A DNA stretch of 64,000 nucleotides from Pedobacter sp. WC2423 (GCF_040822065.1 NZ_CP162005.1:3100001-3164000); one strand, 5' to 3'. Shown: positions 1-10,904, numbered from the stretch's first letter. Notes: generated from the letters alone by a model not told the origin. Made by a program: numbers and translations.

Positions 1-836
1 TCATGAATCGCCTTATCTAATATAAAACCAGTCTTCACCGGTCTGGCCGCCGGCTGATTAAGAGAAGCCGCACTAATCTCTGTAATGAGTTCTTTATTTA
101 AGTTCCAAAAATCAGCAACCTTAAATACCAATTCTGAAATACTCATCATATCTCTTCCTGAAATATTAAATACACCATGCGCATCCTTCTCTACAACTAA
201 AAAACAGGCATCTGCCAGATCCTCTGCCAGAGTCGGCATCCGCCACTGATCATTGACTACACGAATAGGAGTTCCTTTCTCCAACACGCCCTTAGCCCAC
301 AATACAATGTTACTTCTGCTTTCATCACTGATAATTCCATATACAATAATAGTACGCAGAATAGCCCACTTACCAGTAGCACTCTTTATCAATTCTTCCG
401 CTTCTAATTTTGTCTTTCCATAATAGCTTAAAGGATTCGGAACATCCGATTCAAGATATGGGCCGTTCAAACCGTCAAAAATAAAATCCGTAGACAAATG
501 AACCAATTGTATATCGTATTCTTCGCAGATCGTGATCAATGTTTTTACTGCTTCCACATTCAGTGCATAAGCCAGTTCTTTTTCCATCTCACATTTATCA
601 ACATTTGTTAGTGCAGCCGTATGGATGATCGCATCGGGCCTGTAACGCTCCAGAACTTCTCTCACATTCGCAGGATCAAGAATATCCATTTCCGCATACG
701 CATAGCCTTGCTTGATTTTAAAACGGTTTTCTCCTTTCGAGGTAGCGACCAGATTAAATTGCTTCCCCGACAATATTGCTGCGGTAATTTTCTGTCCGAG
801 AAGCCCGTTACTGCCCGTAACTAATACTGTTTTCAT
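1..836 (-). CDS. SDR-family oxidoreductase, RmlD (dTDP-4-dehydrorhamnose reductase)-like, 3' end outside window
   Basis: Reading the minus strand from ATG at 836 gives an open frame to the window edge (278 codons). The N-terminus MKTVLVTGSNGLLGQK is a Rossmann NAD(P)-binding GxxGxxG motif, and SYYGKTKLE near residue 145 carries the YxxxK pair of short-chain dehydrogenases. The spacing and the HTAALTNVDKCE stretch resemble RmlD-type sugar-nucleotide reductases, which reduce dTDP-4-keto-rhamnose in the cytoplasm. No other rhamnose gene is visible beside it, so a general SDR role is equally possible. It is divergent from atpD, separated by 150 bp. The C-terminus lies upstream of base 1. Confidence 0.8.
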   Translation of the reverse strand, partial: MKTVLVTGSNGLLGQKITAAILSGKQFNLVATSKGENRFKIKQGYAYAEMDILDPANVREVLERYRPDAIIHTAALTNVDKCEMEKELAYALNVEAVKTLITICEEYDIQLVHLSTDFIFDGLNGPYLESDVPNPLSYYGKTKLEAEELIKSATGKWAILRTIIVYGIISDESRSNIVLWAKGVLEKGTPIRVVNDQWRMPTLAEDLADACFLVVEKDAHGVFNISGRDMMSISELVFKVADFWNLNKELITEISAASLNQPAARPVKTGFILDKAIH

Positions 837-909
837 GCCTGCTAAATTATTGATAAAAAAACTGTGGAAAAACTTTTTATTTATATACAAAAATTATATC
901 GAAAATCCT

Positions 910-917
910 TAGCTTTG
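910..917 (+). promoter_or_regulatory. Bacteroidota -7 box for atpDC
   Basis: TAGCTTTG matches the Bacteroidota -7 consensus TAnnTTTG exactly. It lies 70 bases before the atpD start, giving an untranslated leader of about 65 nt. No clear -33 TTTG element is seen 19-21 bases upstream. Confidence 0.5.
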
Positions 918-968
918 CAAACCGAATTGAAGCCTTTAAAACGGCCTTTAACAATTTGATATTTATAA

Positions 969-2492
<1,524 letters not shown>

Positions 2493-2514
2493 TTAAAGCG
2501 TATACACTCAACAT

Positions 2515-2757
2515 ATGACATTAGAAATATTAACACCAGATAAAAAAGTCTTCGAAGGCGAAGTTACAGCAGTTACTGTACCAGGTACGATGGGATCTTT
2601 TCAGATTTTGAGAGACCATGCTCCTATTATTTCAACTTTAGAAGATGGACCAGTAATTATTAAAAGCAAAGCTGACGAACAAATCTTTATTATTAAAGGT
2701 GGTGTTGTAGAAGTTTTAAAAAACAAGATTATTGTTTTAGCTGAGGGTGTAGCTTAA
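2515..2757 (+). CDS. atpC: F1Fo ATP synthase subunit epsilon (short form)
   Basis: The 80-residue protein consists of the N-terminal beta-sandwich domain of epsilon (TLEILTPDKKVFEGEV, GSFQILRDHAPIISTLEDG), which binds gamma and the c-ring. E. coli epsilon is about 139 residues, so the C-terminal two-helix inhibitory domain is absent here. This is usual for Bacteroidota and implies no epsilon-mediated auto-inhibition of ATP hydrolysis of the E. coli kind. It is co-transcribed with atpD, and a bidirectional terminator follows 23 bases after the stop. Confidence 0.95.
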   Translation: MTLEILTPDKKVFEGEVTAVTVPGTMGSFQILRDHAPIISTLEDGPVIIKSKADEQIFIIKGGVVEVLKNKIIVLAEGVA

Positions 2758-2779
2758 TATTTAATCCTAAATTATTAAA

Positions 2780-2812
2780 AGAGAGTACTCCAAAAGGATA
2801 CTCTCTTTTTTT
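2780..2812. terminator. Bidirectional intrinsic terminator between atpC and the convergent permease gene
   Basis: GAGAGTACTCC / GGATACTCTC (one bulged base) around an AAAA loop, followed by a T run on the plus strand and by TTTTAAT on the minus strand. It lies between two convergent genes and can serve both. Confidence 0.85.
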
Positions 2813-2817
2813 ATGCG

Positions 2818-5196
2818 CTATTCATACTTTAAAGCATCCACAGGATTTGCTCTCGCCACCTTAAAAGTTTGCAGGCTAACAGAAACTATGGCAATGAATA
2901 CAGATAACAACAATGCTGCTAAAAATGGCCAGCAGCTAATCTCTATCTTATAATCATATTTCTGCAGCCATTTGAAAGCTAAAATATAGGCCACAGGAAT
3001 AGAAATTAAATTGGAGATCATCACCAGTTTAATAAAATCCTTATTCAAAAGAACCAGTATACTTTTCATATCTGCCCCCAGCACTTTACGGATACTGATT
3101 TCTTTACTTCGCTGTTCTGCCATATATAATGCTAAGCCAAGTAAGCCAAGACAGGAAATGAAGATGGCAAAACCACCGAATATATTAGAAAGCGTACTTA
3201 AAACTTTTTCCTCATGAACCTTTTCCGCCATCTGCTGACTCACAAAAGTCATTTCAAAAGGATAGTCAGGATTAAGTTTCTGACTCAATGCCTTTATCTT
3301 TTCTATAGACTGAGTTATATTGACCGCTGGATTAAGACGGAGCACAAGCACATTAGCATTATCTTTTTCTGTATAAAAATATAATACAGGCTCTACCTTT
3401 GCTCCTAAAGAGGAATAGATATAATCCTTAATTACACCAATAACTGTAAAAGTCTGCCCCCAGTCACCATTCCTGATTTGAGCACCAATTGGATTTTTAA
3501 GATTCATTGTTTTCACCGCGGTCTCATTCAGTACAACAGCTAAAGAATCAGTAGCAAAAGCACGGTTAAAATCACGCCCCAAAAGCATTTTAGAACCAAT
3601 AGTATACGTAAAATCATAACCAGAAAAATGAAGCTGCATCTTTATCTGTTCGTTTTTCTGTTGACCAGGCCATCCTATTTTCTCCGTGCTTACCGAATTA
3701 TTTGTTACTCCGTTTGCTGTTTCTGTCGCCGCGACTATGGCGCCTGATTTCATTAATTCAGCTTTAAAAAGATCCAGTTTATATTTATCCCTCAAAGATC
3801 CGGATCTCCACAACTGAACCAGGTTATCTTTATTAAAACCTAAAGGTTTGGTGTTCATGTACTGCATCTGATTGTAAACAACTATTGCACATATAATCAT
3901 CCCTATAGAAAACACAAACTGAAGAACTACCAATACTTTACGTATAGGTAAGGAAGTCTTACCTGCTCCTCTGAATCCTTTCAATACTTTAACAGGAATA
4001 AATGAAGACAAATAAAATGAAGGATAGCTTCCTGCAAGCAAGCCTGTAATGATAATCAGCAGCAACAGTGTCACCCAGATACCATAGGAATGGTAATCGA
4101 TGACGATATGAATACCCAAAAGATCATTAAACCAGGGCAATGAAACTTCCAGCAGTATAAATGCAAATAGCATCGCCAGGAAAGATAACAATAAGGATTC
4201 CGTTAAAAACTGCCATACTATTGCCTTCCTGGATGACCCCAGAGTTTTACGAACGCCCACCTCTCTGGCCCTTTTTTCAGAACGTGCAGTAGAAAGGTTC
4301 ATGTAATTTATACAGCCAATAAATAAAACGCAGCCAGCCAGCATCAGATACAGCCTCACCTGATCAATTCCCCCTCCTACCAGCTTTCCATTTTCAAATG
4401 AGGTATATAAATGATTTTTCCTGAACGGGAAAAGAAAAAACTCAATGTATTTCTCCCCATTTTGTTTTTGCATAAAAATCTTTCGCATTTGCGCATCTGC
4501 TGCTGCAAAAGAACTTGCATCTTTCAGCTGGATCAGCGTATTTAAAGCACCATCACTCCAATCCATGCGTGTAAAGTAAGGCTGTTCCTTTTCGAGCAAA
4601 GACCAGGTCATCAGCATATCAAACTGATAGCTTTGATTCGCTGATTTCTTAATGACCGCAGTAACAACTAGCGGAATACGGTTATCGAATTTTAAAGTCT
4701 TGCCTACAGGCTCGTCATCTCCGAAAAATATTCTTGCCGTCTCTTCCGTAATCACTACAGAAGAAGGTACTGTTAAAGCGGTTGCAGGATTTCCTTTGAT
4801 AAATTCGTAATTGAATAGCTGGAGAAAAGAAGCATCAGTATAGATGATTTTTTTATTGAAGCTGTTCTCCTTATACCTGAAAAGCCCGCCGCTCTCAGCT
4901 AAACGACACGTATATTCAATTCCTGGTATGGTTTGCATTGCAGTAGCCGCAAGCTGGCTGGGTGTACCATATGCACGATTCGTGGTCACCTTATCACTCA
5001 TCCGGTCATTTTCATACACAGAATATATCCTGTCAATATTCTTAAACTGCTTATCGAAGCTCCATTCGTAATTCACATACAGCAATAACAGCAAACAACT
5101 GGCGAGCCCGATGGCCAGTCCGCCAATATTGATCAGCGAAAAGACTTTGTTCTTCCAAAGATTCCGCCAGGCGATTTTTAGCGTAAGTTTATACAT
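2818..5196 (-). CDS. ABC transporter permease, FtsX/MacB-like, double-domain
   Basis: 792-residue inner-membrane protein of the large FtsX-like permease family common in Bacteroidota. Order: one membrane segment near residues 21-42 (FSLINIGGLAIGLASCLLLL), a periplasmic MacB-type domain (about 60-270), three membrane segments (about 283-405) including the conserved NLSTARSEKRAREVGVRK coupling stretch, a fourth segment near 425-445, a second periplasmic domain, then three C-terminal membrane segments with the second coupling motif (EQRSKEISIRKVLGA). Such permeases pair with a LolD/MacB-type ATPase and move substrates by mechanotransmission (lipoproteins, peptides, antimicrobials). No partner ATPase is adjacent, so the substrate cannot be named. 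It is a single-gene unit. Confidence 0.9.
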   Translation of the reverse strand: MYKLTLKIAWRNLWKNKVFSLINIGGLAIGLASCLLLLLYVNYEWSFDKQFKNIDRIYSVYENDRMSDKVTTNRAYGTPSQLAATAMQTIPGIEYTCRLAESGGLFRYKENSFNKKIIYTDASFLQLFNYEFIKGNPATALTVPSSVVITEETARIFFGDDEPVGKTLKFDNRIPLVVTAVIKKSANQSYQFDMLMTWSLLEKEQPYFTRMDWSDGALNTLIQLKDASSFAAADAQMRKIFMQKQNGEKYIEFFLFPFRKNHLYTSFENGKLVGGGIDQVRLYLMLAGCVLFIGCINYMNLSTARSEKRAREVGVRKTLGSSRKAIVWQFLTESLLLSFLAMLFAFILLEVSLPWFNDLLGIHIVIDYHSYGIWVTLLLLIIITGLLAGSYPSFYLSSFIPVKVLKGFRGAGKTSLPIRKVLVVLQFVFSIGMIICAIVVYNQMQYMNTKPLGFNKDNLVQLWRSGSLRDKYKLDLFKAELMKSGAIVAATETANGVTNNSVSTEKIGWPGQQKNEQIKMQLHFSGYDFTYTIGSKMLLGRDFNRAFATDSLAVVLNETAVKTMNLKNPIGAQIRNGDWGQTFTVIGVIKDYIYSSLGAKVEPVLYFYTEKDNANVLVLRLNPAVNITQSIEKIKALSQKLNPDYPFEMTFVSQQMAEKVHEEKVLSTLSNIFGGFAIFISCLGLLGLALYMAEQRSKEISIRKVLGADMKSILVLLNKDFIKLVMISNLISIPVAYILAFKWLQKYDYKIEISCWPFLAALLLSVFIAIVSVSLQTFKVARANPVDALKYE

Positions 5197-5650
5197 GTCG
5201 GTTTGTCAGGGTTAAGATACCAGTTAAAAACCACAGACACTAACTTTATGCCATAACAAAAACAAGCAAAACATGCTATCAGACACCGATTTAGTGCCTA
5301 TACATTTAATATGAGTACGATATTGAACAACCTGCTGTACGGAAACGAACGGTATTTTAAAATCCAGCCTTGACAACACCAGATTATTCTTCCTGTGAAA
5401 CCATCATAAATCCATTTTTCAACCCCGGTAATCTGGTACATTTTTATAAATTCCTCAGCACTTTTTCAGATTTTAAGCAGAATTTCTCCAAAATTATAAT
5501 GCAAGCATAAAACTTATACCGAATACCGATATCATATTTGGTATAGTACACACCAGTTTTAGAAATGCTAATCCTATTTTACACCAAATTTTATATTGAA
5601 TAATTACAGTTTTTATATATTATATTTTTTTTCATTTATTTTCATTCTGC
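5197..5650. other. Gene-poor intergenic region upstream of the ilv leader
   Basis: About 450 bases, AT-rich, without a credible gene on either strand. It holds the upstream region of the minus-strand permease gene and, near 5519-5546, closely repeated ATACCGA units and an imperfect ATACC/GGTAT inverted repeat of unknown role. I see no RNA gene in it. Confidence 0.5.
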
Positions 5651-5652
5651 TA

Positions 5653-5682
5653 TTGACAGTATGTAAACCAAAAACTAAATTG
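5653..5682 (+). promoter_or_regulatory. Probable promoter of the ilv-leu operon
   Basis: TTG (5653-5655) is followed after exactly 20 bases by TAAATTG (5676-5682). This agrees with the Bacteroidota -33 TTTG / -7 TAnnTTTG pattern with one T missing. The predicted start of transcription is near 5688, about 28 bases before the leader-peptide ATG, and it lies downstream of the alternative upstream start at 5596. Confidence 0.5.
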
Positions 5683-5715
5683 TATTTATATAAAGCAAAC
5701 ATAAAATACAAGAAA

Positions 5716-5799
5716 ATGCAAGGTTTATTCAAAGCGCAAATTAATGTCATTATTAACCTGATTGTTCTGCTGATTCTTCAGGAGAGTAAGGCGCTGTAA
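5716..5799 (+). CDS. ilv-leu operon leader peptide (27 residues)
   Basis: A 27-codon ORF, MQGLFKAQINVIINLIVLLI followed by LQESKAL. Residues 9-21 are I, V or L at 11 of 13 positions; the whole peptide has 5 Ile, 2 Val and 6 Leu. It ends 29 bases before an intrinsic terminator that lies in front of ilvE. That is the layout of a classical amino-acid attenuator: a ribosome short of charged Ile/Val/Leu tRNA stalls here and changes folding of the downstream RNA. A longer in-frame start exists at 5596 (67 codons), but it lies before the likely promoter and is not I/V/L-rich in a meaningful place. The peptide itself probably has no other function. Confidence 0.82.
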   Translation: MQGLFKAQINVIINLIVLLILQESKAL

Positions 5800-5856
5800 A
5801 TGAATATTTAACCTAAAAAAATATCCGAAAGCGCCTCCCAACAGAGGCGCTTTTTT
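5733..5856 (+). promoter_or_regulatory. Attenuator RNA: mutually exclusive pairings before ilvE
   Basis: Four short segments can pair in turn. Segment 1 AGCGC (5733-5737) pairs with segment 2 GCGCT (5791-5795); segment 2 AGGCGCT (5789-5795) pairs with segment 3 AGCGCCT (5830-5836), an antiterminator; segment 3 GCGCCTC (5831-5837) pairs with segment 4 GAGGCGC (5844-5850), the terminator. A ribosome stalled in the I/V/L codons (5740-5778) masks segment 1 and frees segment 2 to form the antiterminator; a ribosome reaching the stop codon covers segment 2 and the terminator forms. The pairings are read directly from the sequence; the mechanism is inferred by analogy with enterobacterial ilv and leu leaders. 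Confidence 0.75.
5828..5856 (+). terminator. Attenuator terminator hairpin of the ilv-leu leader
   Basis: AAAGCGCCTC and GAGGCGCTTT form a 10-bp stem around CCAACA, followed directly by a T run (5851-5856). It stands 38 bases before the ilvE start, with no complete gene upstream other than the leader peptide, so it should act as a regulated rather than an end-of-operon terminator. Confidence 0.88.
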
Positions 5857-5893
5857 AGTAAGAGCAAAACCAAACCACCGAAACCAAGAAAAA

Positions 5894-6784
5894 ATGCAAT
5901 ACTACGATTCAGCCACAGTACTTTACCTAAACGGGAAGTTTATCAAAGCCCCGGAGGCCAAAACGAGCTTGTATAGTCAATCTTTACATTATGGCTATGC
6001 AGTGTTTGAAGGGATCCGTGCGTACAATACACACAATGGAACCAGAATATTTAAAGCTAAAGAACACTATGAACGCTTAAAGCGCTCTGCCGAACTGATG
6101 CATATTCCATTTCCGTTTGATGTCAACGACCTGATCAAACAAACCTACAAACTACTGGAAAAGAATAAATTAAAAGACGCTTACATCCGTCCTTTAGTGT
6201 ATTGCGCGCCCAACATGACCTTATCACCGGCAACAGAAGTTTCAATCATGATCTGTGCCTGGGAATGGGGAGCATATCTTGGAACACAATTACAAAAAGT
6301 TTGCATTTCCAGCTACCAGCGACCAAATCCTAAATCTACACACGTAGAAGCTAAAGCCAGCGGACACTACATCAATTCAATATTGGCCACTACCGAAGCA
6401 AAAAGCAAAGGCTTTGATGAGGCTATTTTACTGGATATGAACAACAACATCGCTGAGGCACCGGGAGCAAATATTTTCATTGAGAAAAATGGCAGACTAT
6501 ATACTCCTCCACTGGGAAATATCCTTGCAGGAATTACCAGGGCAACCGTTATCCGGTTATGTAAAACACTTGATATCGAATGTATTGAAAAACACTTATC
6601 GGTGGATGACCTGAAAAATGCAGATAGTGCTTTCTTCTGCGGAACAGCAGCTGAAGTTATTGGTATCGCCTCTGTGGATGAAGCAGCTTTCACTGCAACA
6701 TGGACAGAAACCCTGGGCGCAACTATACAGCGCACCTATAAAGCATTAGTATTAGAAAAACAAAACTACGAAGTAATCATATAA
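5894..6784 (+). CDS. ilvE: Branched-chain amino acid aminotransferase
   Basis: Class IV PLP-dependent transaminase, 296 residues, which makes Ile, Val and Leu from their keto acids with glutamate as donor and is the last step of all three pathways. Seen: HYGYAVFEGIRAY at 32-44, the PLP lysine in EAKASGHY (Lys154), and EAPGANIF near 193. It is the first structural gene of the ilv-leu operon, directly under the attenuator, and ilvD follows 17 bases later. Confidence 0.95.
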   Translation: MQYYDSATVLYLNGKFIKAPEAKTSLYSQSLHYGYAVFEGIRAYNTHNGTRIFKAKEHYERLKRSAELMHIPFPFDVNDLIKQTYKLLEKNKLKDAYIRPLVYCAPNMTLSPATEVSIMICAWEWGAYLGTQLQKVCISSYQRPNPKSTHVEAKASGHYINSILATTEAKSKGFDEAILLDMNNNIAEAPGANIFIEKNGRLYTPPLGNILAGITRATVIRLCKTLDIECIEKHLSVDDLKNADSAFFCGTAAEVIGIASVDEAAFTATWTETLGATIQRTYKALVLEKQNYEVII

Positions 6785-6801
6785 ACCTATAAAAAGATAA
6801 G

Positions 6802-8502
6802 ATGTCACAAGAATCACCAGAATTGAACCGCTACAGCAAAGTTTTCACACAAGATCCTACCCAACCAGGCGCACAAGCAATGTTGTATGGTATTGGTTTG
6901 ACCACAGAAGATATGCAAAAAGCACAGGTGGGTATTGCCAGCATGGGATATGATGGAAACACCTGTAATATGCACTTAAACGATTTGGCTAAAATTGTTA
7001 AAGACGGCGTGTGGAAAAATGATATGGTCGGCTTAACTTTCGGTACAATTGGTGTCAGTGACGGGATGTCAAACGGTACAGATGGCATGCGCTACTCACT
7101 GGTTTCCAGAGATGTGATTGCAGACTCTATTGAAACAATCTGTGGCGGACAATACTACGACGGCCTGATTACTATTCCCGGCTGTGATAAAAACATGCCA
7201 GGTTCAATCATGGCTATGGGACGCTTGAACAGACCTTCTATTATGGTTTATGGTGGTAGTATTCATTCAGGAAAATACAAAGGGAAATCACTAAATATAG
7301 TCTCTGCTTTTGAAGCATTAGGAGAAAAATTAGCCGGTAACTTATCAGAAGAAGATTATCAGGGTATCATCCGCCATACCTGTCCCGGTGCGGGGGCTTG
7401 TGGCGGGATGTATACCGCAAATACAATGGCCTCGGCAATTGAAGCTTTAGGAATGAGCTTGCCTTACAGTTCATCTTACCCGGCACTAAGTGACGAGAAG
7501 AAAGATGAATGTTTCCGCGCAGGAAAAGCAATCAGAGTCCTGTTGGAGCGCAACATTCTTCCTTCAGATATTATGACTGACAAAGCATTTCACAATGCCA
7601 TTGTAACTGTAATGGTGTTAGGCGGATCTACAAATGCAGTACTGCATTTAATCGCTATGGCAAAATCTGTAGGCTTAAGCTTAAAATTAGAAGACTTCCA
7701 GCATATCAGTGACAATACACCTGTTTTAGCCGATCTAAAACCCAGCGGTCAGTATTTAATGGAAGATGTCCATGAAATAGGCGGCATACCAGCAGTTTTA
7801 AAATATCTGTTAAAAGTTGGGTTGATCCACGGAGATTGTATAACTGTTACGGGTCAGACCATAGCAGAAAATGTGGCCGGAGCAGCAGACCTTGATTTCG
7901 ACAAGCAGAAAATCATTTTTCCGGTAACCAGTCCGTTAAAAGCTACTGGTCACTTACAAATGCTTTATGGAAACCTGGCCGAAAAAGGTGCAGTAGCCAA
8001 AATCAGCGGTAAAGAAGGAGAGAAATTTGAAGGCCCTGCCCGTGTATTCGAAGGAGAGCAGAAACTGATCGCAGGAATACAAAGTGGCAAAGTACAACGC
8101 GGTGATGTTGTTGTCATTACCAATGTTGGTCCAAAAGGAGCTCCGGGAATGCCGGAAATGCTCAAACCAACTTCTGCAATTATTGGTGCAGGTTTAGGTA
8201 AATCAGTGGCATTAATTACAGACGGACGTTTTTCGGGGGGTACACATGGCTTTGTAGTTGGCCATATTACACCAGAAGCCTGGGATGGAGGAAACATCGG
8301 ACTAGTCAGAGATAACGATATGATCACTATAGATGCAGTAAACAATACGCTGCAATTAAATATATCTGATGAGGAGCTTGCACAAAGAAGGTCCGAATGG
8401 AAACAGTTACCACCACCCGTCAAAAGCGGCGTCCTTTACAAATACCTGAAACAAGTAAGTAATGCGAGCGAAGGCTGTGTTACAGATGCTTACACTGATT
8501 AA
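6802..8502 (+). CDS. ilvD: Dihydroxy-acid dehydratase
   Basis: 566 residues. Fe-S enzyme that dehydrates 2,3-dihydroxy-isovalerate and 2,3-dihydroxy-3-methylvalerate to the keto acids used by IlvE. Cluster ligands are visible as Cys55 ([10 protein letters not shown]), Cys128 ([10 protein letters not shown]) and Cys200 ([13 protein letters not shown]); [17 protein letters not shown] is the conserved C-terminal active-site stretch. It sits between ilvE and ilvB in the same operon. Confidence 0.97.
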   Translation: MSQESPELNRYSKVFTQDPTQPGAQAMLYGIGLTTEDMQKAQVGIASMGYDGNTCNMHLNDLAKIVKDGVWKNDMVGLTFGTIGVSDGMSNGTDGMRYSLVSRDVIADSIETICGGQYYDGLITIPGCDKNMPGSIMAMGRLNRPSIMVYGGSIHSGKYKGKSLNIVSAFEALGEKLAGNLSEEDYQGIIRHTCPGAGACGGMYTANTMASAIEALGMSLPYSSSYPALSDEKKDECFRAGKAIRVLLERNILPSDIMTDKAFHNAIVTVMVLGGSTNAVLHLIAMAKSVGLSLKLEDFQHISDNTPVLADLKPSGQYLMEDVHEIGGIPAVLKYLLKVGLIHGDCITVTGQTIAENVAGAADLDFDKQKIIFPVTSPLKATGHLQMLYGNLAEKGAVAKISGKEGEKFEGPARVFEGEQKLIAGIQSGKVQRGDVVVITNVGPKGAPGMPEMLKPTSAIIGAGLGKSVALITDGRFSGGTHGFVVGHITPEAWDGGNIGLVRDNDMITIDAVNNTLQLNISDEELAQRRSEWKQLPPPVKSGVLYKYLKQVSNASEGCVTDAYTD

Positions 8503-8534
8503 TTAACCTAAGCCCCAATTTAAACGCGAACAAA

Positions 8535-10274
8535 ATGGACACTACACAAGAGGCAACGACCAAGCTGGCAGAACCTAAAAAGACCACGCAGGTAACAGGC
8601 TCGGTAGCCTTACTCGAAGGATTAATTGCTGAAGGAACCGAAACTATTTTCGGTTATCCAGGCGGAGCAATCATGCCTATCTATGATGCAATTTATGATT
8701 ATAAAGAAAAGTTAAACCACATATTAGTAAGACATGAGCAAGGCGCTACACACGCCGCTCAGGGTTTTGCCCGTACTTCGGGTAAAGTCGGCGTAGTTTT
8801 TGCCACCAGCGGCCCGGGGGCTACCAACCTGGTTACCGGATTAGCCGATGCACAAATAGACAGTACGCCTTTAGTTTGTATTACAGGACAAGTGTTTGCA
8901 CACCTTTTAGGAACTGACGCATTTCAGGAAACTGATGTAATCAATATTACTACGCCCGTTACCAAATGGAACTACCAGGTAACAGATGCCAGTGAAATTC
9001 CTGCTGCACTGGCCAAAGCATTTTACATTGCCAGAAGCGGAAGACCAGGACCGGTATTAATTGATATCACCAAAAATGCGCAGATGCAATTATTTGATTA
9101 CGAAGGTTATGTTCCTTGTAATCATATCCGCAGCTATCGTCCGAAACCAATTATCAGAAATGAATACATTGAGCAGGCAGCTGCTTTAATCAACAGTGCT
9201 AAAAAACCATTTATCCTTTTTGGACAAGGCGTATCACTAGGTAATGCAGAAGAAGAATTTAAAGCTTTTGTAGAAAAAAGTGGCATCCCGGCTGCCTGGA
9301 CTATTTTGGGCGCCGGAGCCATTCCAACAGATCACCCGCTGAACGTAGGAATGCTGGGCATGCACGGTAATTATGGTCCTAACGTACAAACCAATTCATG
9401 TGATGTATTAATTGCCATCGGAATGCGTTTTGATGACCGTGTAACCGGCCGTCTGGATAAATATGCAAAACAGGCAAAAGTTGTCCATTTAGATATTGAC
9501 CCTGCAGAAATTGATAAAAATGTAAAAGCAGATGTACCTGTTTGGGGAGATTGTAAAGAGACCCTTCCTTTATTAACAAAGCTGATTACTGAAAAAACAC
9601 ATGCAGGCTGGTTAGCAGAATTCAAGGCTTACGAAAAAATTGAAAAAGAAGAACTGATCCAGCCAGAATTAAATCCGCAAAGCGGAGAGTTGACTATGGG
9701 TGAAGTTATTCATCAATTGAACCTGCTCACTAAAGGCGAAGCAGTCATTGTAAGTGATGTAGGCCAGCACCAGATGGTAGCTTGCAGATACGGGAAACTG
9801 AATGCAACCCGCCTTACCGTAACCAGTGGTGGGTTAGGCACTATGGGCTTTGGTTTACCAGCAGCTATAGGTGCTAAATTCGGCGCGCCAAACCGTACAG
9901 TTGTTGCGGTAATTGGTGACGGAGGATTTCAAATGACACTACAGGAATTAGGCACGATTATGCAATTCGGTGTAGATGTGAAAATTCTGATCCTGAATAA
10001 CCAGTTCCTGGGTATGGTTCGTCAATGGCAGCAATTATTTAATGAGAAACGTTACTCATTCGTAGACATTACCAGTCCTGATTTCGTCAAACTTGCTGAA
10101 TCCTATTATATCGCCGGCAAAAAAGTTACTGAACGTGCTGATCTGGTTGGTTCATTAGAACAAATGCTGCAGCATCCGGGATCATTCCTTTTAGAAGTAA
10201 TGGTAAGTAAAGAACATAATGTATTCCCTATGGTTCCTCAGGGCTGTAGTGTAAGTGAAATCAGACTTAAATAA
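8535..10274 (+). CDS. ilvB: Acetolactate synthase, large catalytic subunit
   Basis: 579 residues. ThDP- and FAD-dependent acetohydroxyacid synthase that condenses pyruvate with pyruvate or 2-ketobutyrate, the first common step to Val/Leu and Ile. Seen: the catalytic glutamate region (VRHEQGATHAAQGFAR), FATSGPGATNLVTG, and the ThDP-Mg motif IGDGGFQMTLQELGTI with its closing NN (ILNNQFLGMVRQW) near residues 456-493. The regulatory subunit ilvN follows after 9 bases. Confidence 0.96.
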   Translation: MDTTQEATTKLAEPKKTTQVTGSVALLEGLIAEGTETIFGYPGGAIMPIYDAIYDYKEKLNHILVRHEQGATHAAQGFARTSGKVGVVFATSGPGATNLVTGLADAQIDSTPLVCITGQVFAHLLGTDAFQETDVINITTPVTKWNYQVTDASEIPAALAKAFYIARSGRPGPVLIDITKNAQMQLFDYEGYVPCNHIRSYRPKPIIRNEYIEQAAALINSAKKPFILFGQGVSLGNAEEEFKAFVEKSGIPAAWTILGAGAIPTDHPLNVGMLGMHGNYGPNVQTNSCDVLIAIGMRFDDRVTGRLDKYAKQAKVVHLDIDPAEIDKNVKADVPVWGDCKETLPLLTKLITEKTHAGWLAEFKAYEKIEKEELIQPELNPQSGELTMGEVIHQLNLLTKGEAVIVSDVGQHQMVACRYGKLNATRLTVTSGGLGTMGFGLPAAIGAKFGAPNRTVVAVIGDGGFQMTLQELGTIMQFGVDVKILILNNQFLGMVRQWQQLFNEKRYSFVDITSPDFVKLAESYYIAGKKVTERADLVGSLEQMLQHPGSFLLEVMVSKEHNVFPMVPQGCSVSEIRLK

Positions 10275-10283
10275 TTAACGATT

Positions 10284-10904
10284 ATGAGCAATTCTCAGGA
10301 CATAGAGTTAGCCAATGCTAAACAAGAATTTACCATTACGGTATATACTGAAAATCAGATCGGTATACTTAACCGTATTGCGATTATATTTTCAAGACGG
10401 AAGATCAATATTGAAAGTTTGAATGTTTCCCCTTCTGAAATTGAACACATCCACCGTTTCAATATTTTAATTACTGAAACTGAAGAGGTCGTTAGTAAAC
10501 TGGCCAGACAGATTGAAAAACAAGTAGAAGTCCTCAAAGTATACTTTAATACAAATGAGGATATTATCTGGCAGGAATTAGCCTTGTATAAAGTACCTAC
10601 TGATACCATTGTAGAGAAAGTAGTCGTAGAACGTTTACTTCGTGAAAATGGTGCAAGAGCTGTGGTGATCCGTAAAGATTACACGGTATTTGAAACTACA
10701 GGTCACCGTACCGAAACAGATAAACTAATCGAAGTATTGCAACCTTACGGACTGATTGAATTTGTCCGCAGTGCACGCGTTGCCATTATCAAAGACAGCG
10801 AAGGCTTCAATAGCAAGCTGAGAGAATTTGAACGTCGTGAACCAGGTCAGGAGGTCATAGAAAACGAATTCCTTGACAAAGAAAAGAACGTATTTACAAT
10901 GTAA
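10284..10904 (+). CDS. ilvN: Acetolactate synthase, small regulatory subunit
   Basis: 206 residues. An N-terminal ACT domain begins at about residue 17 (FTITVYTENQIGILNRIAII) and contains the conserved region around NIESLNVSPSE; a C-terminal ALS_ss-type domain follows (about 90-175, DYTVFETTGHRTETDKLIEV). It should bind valine or another branched-chain amino acid and feedback-inhibit the catalytic subunit encoded just upstream. It is somewhat longer than the E. coli IlvH type (about 163), as is common in this phylum. Confidence 0.92.
   Translation: MSNSQDIELANAKQEFTITVYTENQIGILNRIAIIFSRRKINIESLNVSPSEIEHIHRFNILITETEEVVSKLARQIEKQVEVLKVYFNTNEDIIWQELALYKVPTDTIVEKVVVERLLRENGARAVVIRKDYTVFETTGHRTETDKLIEVLQPYGLIEFVRSARVAIIKDSEGFNSKLREFERREPGQEVIENEFLDKEKNVFTM

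Noticed and set aside
5596..5715. A 67-residue frame whose last part is the ilv leader peptide, starting at 5596
   Set aside because: The upstream start precedes the probable promoter (5653-5682), and the first 40 codons are AT-rich without protein-like character. The 27-codon version at 5716 alone fits an attenuator.
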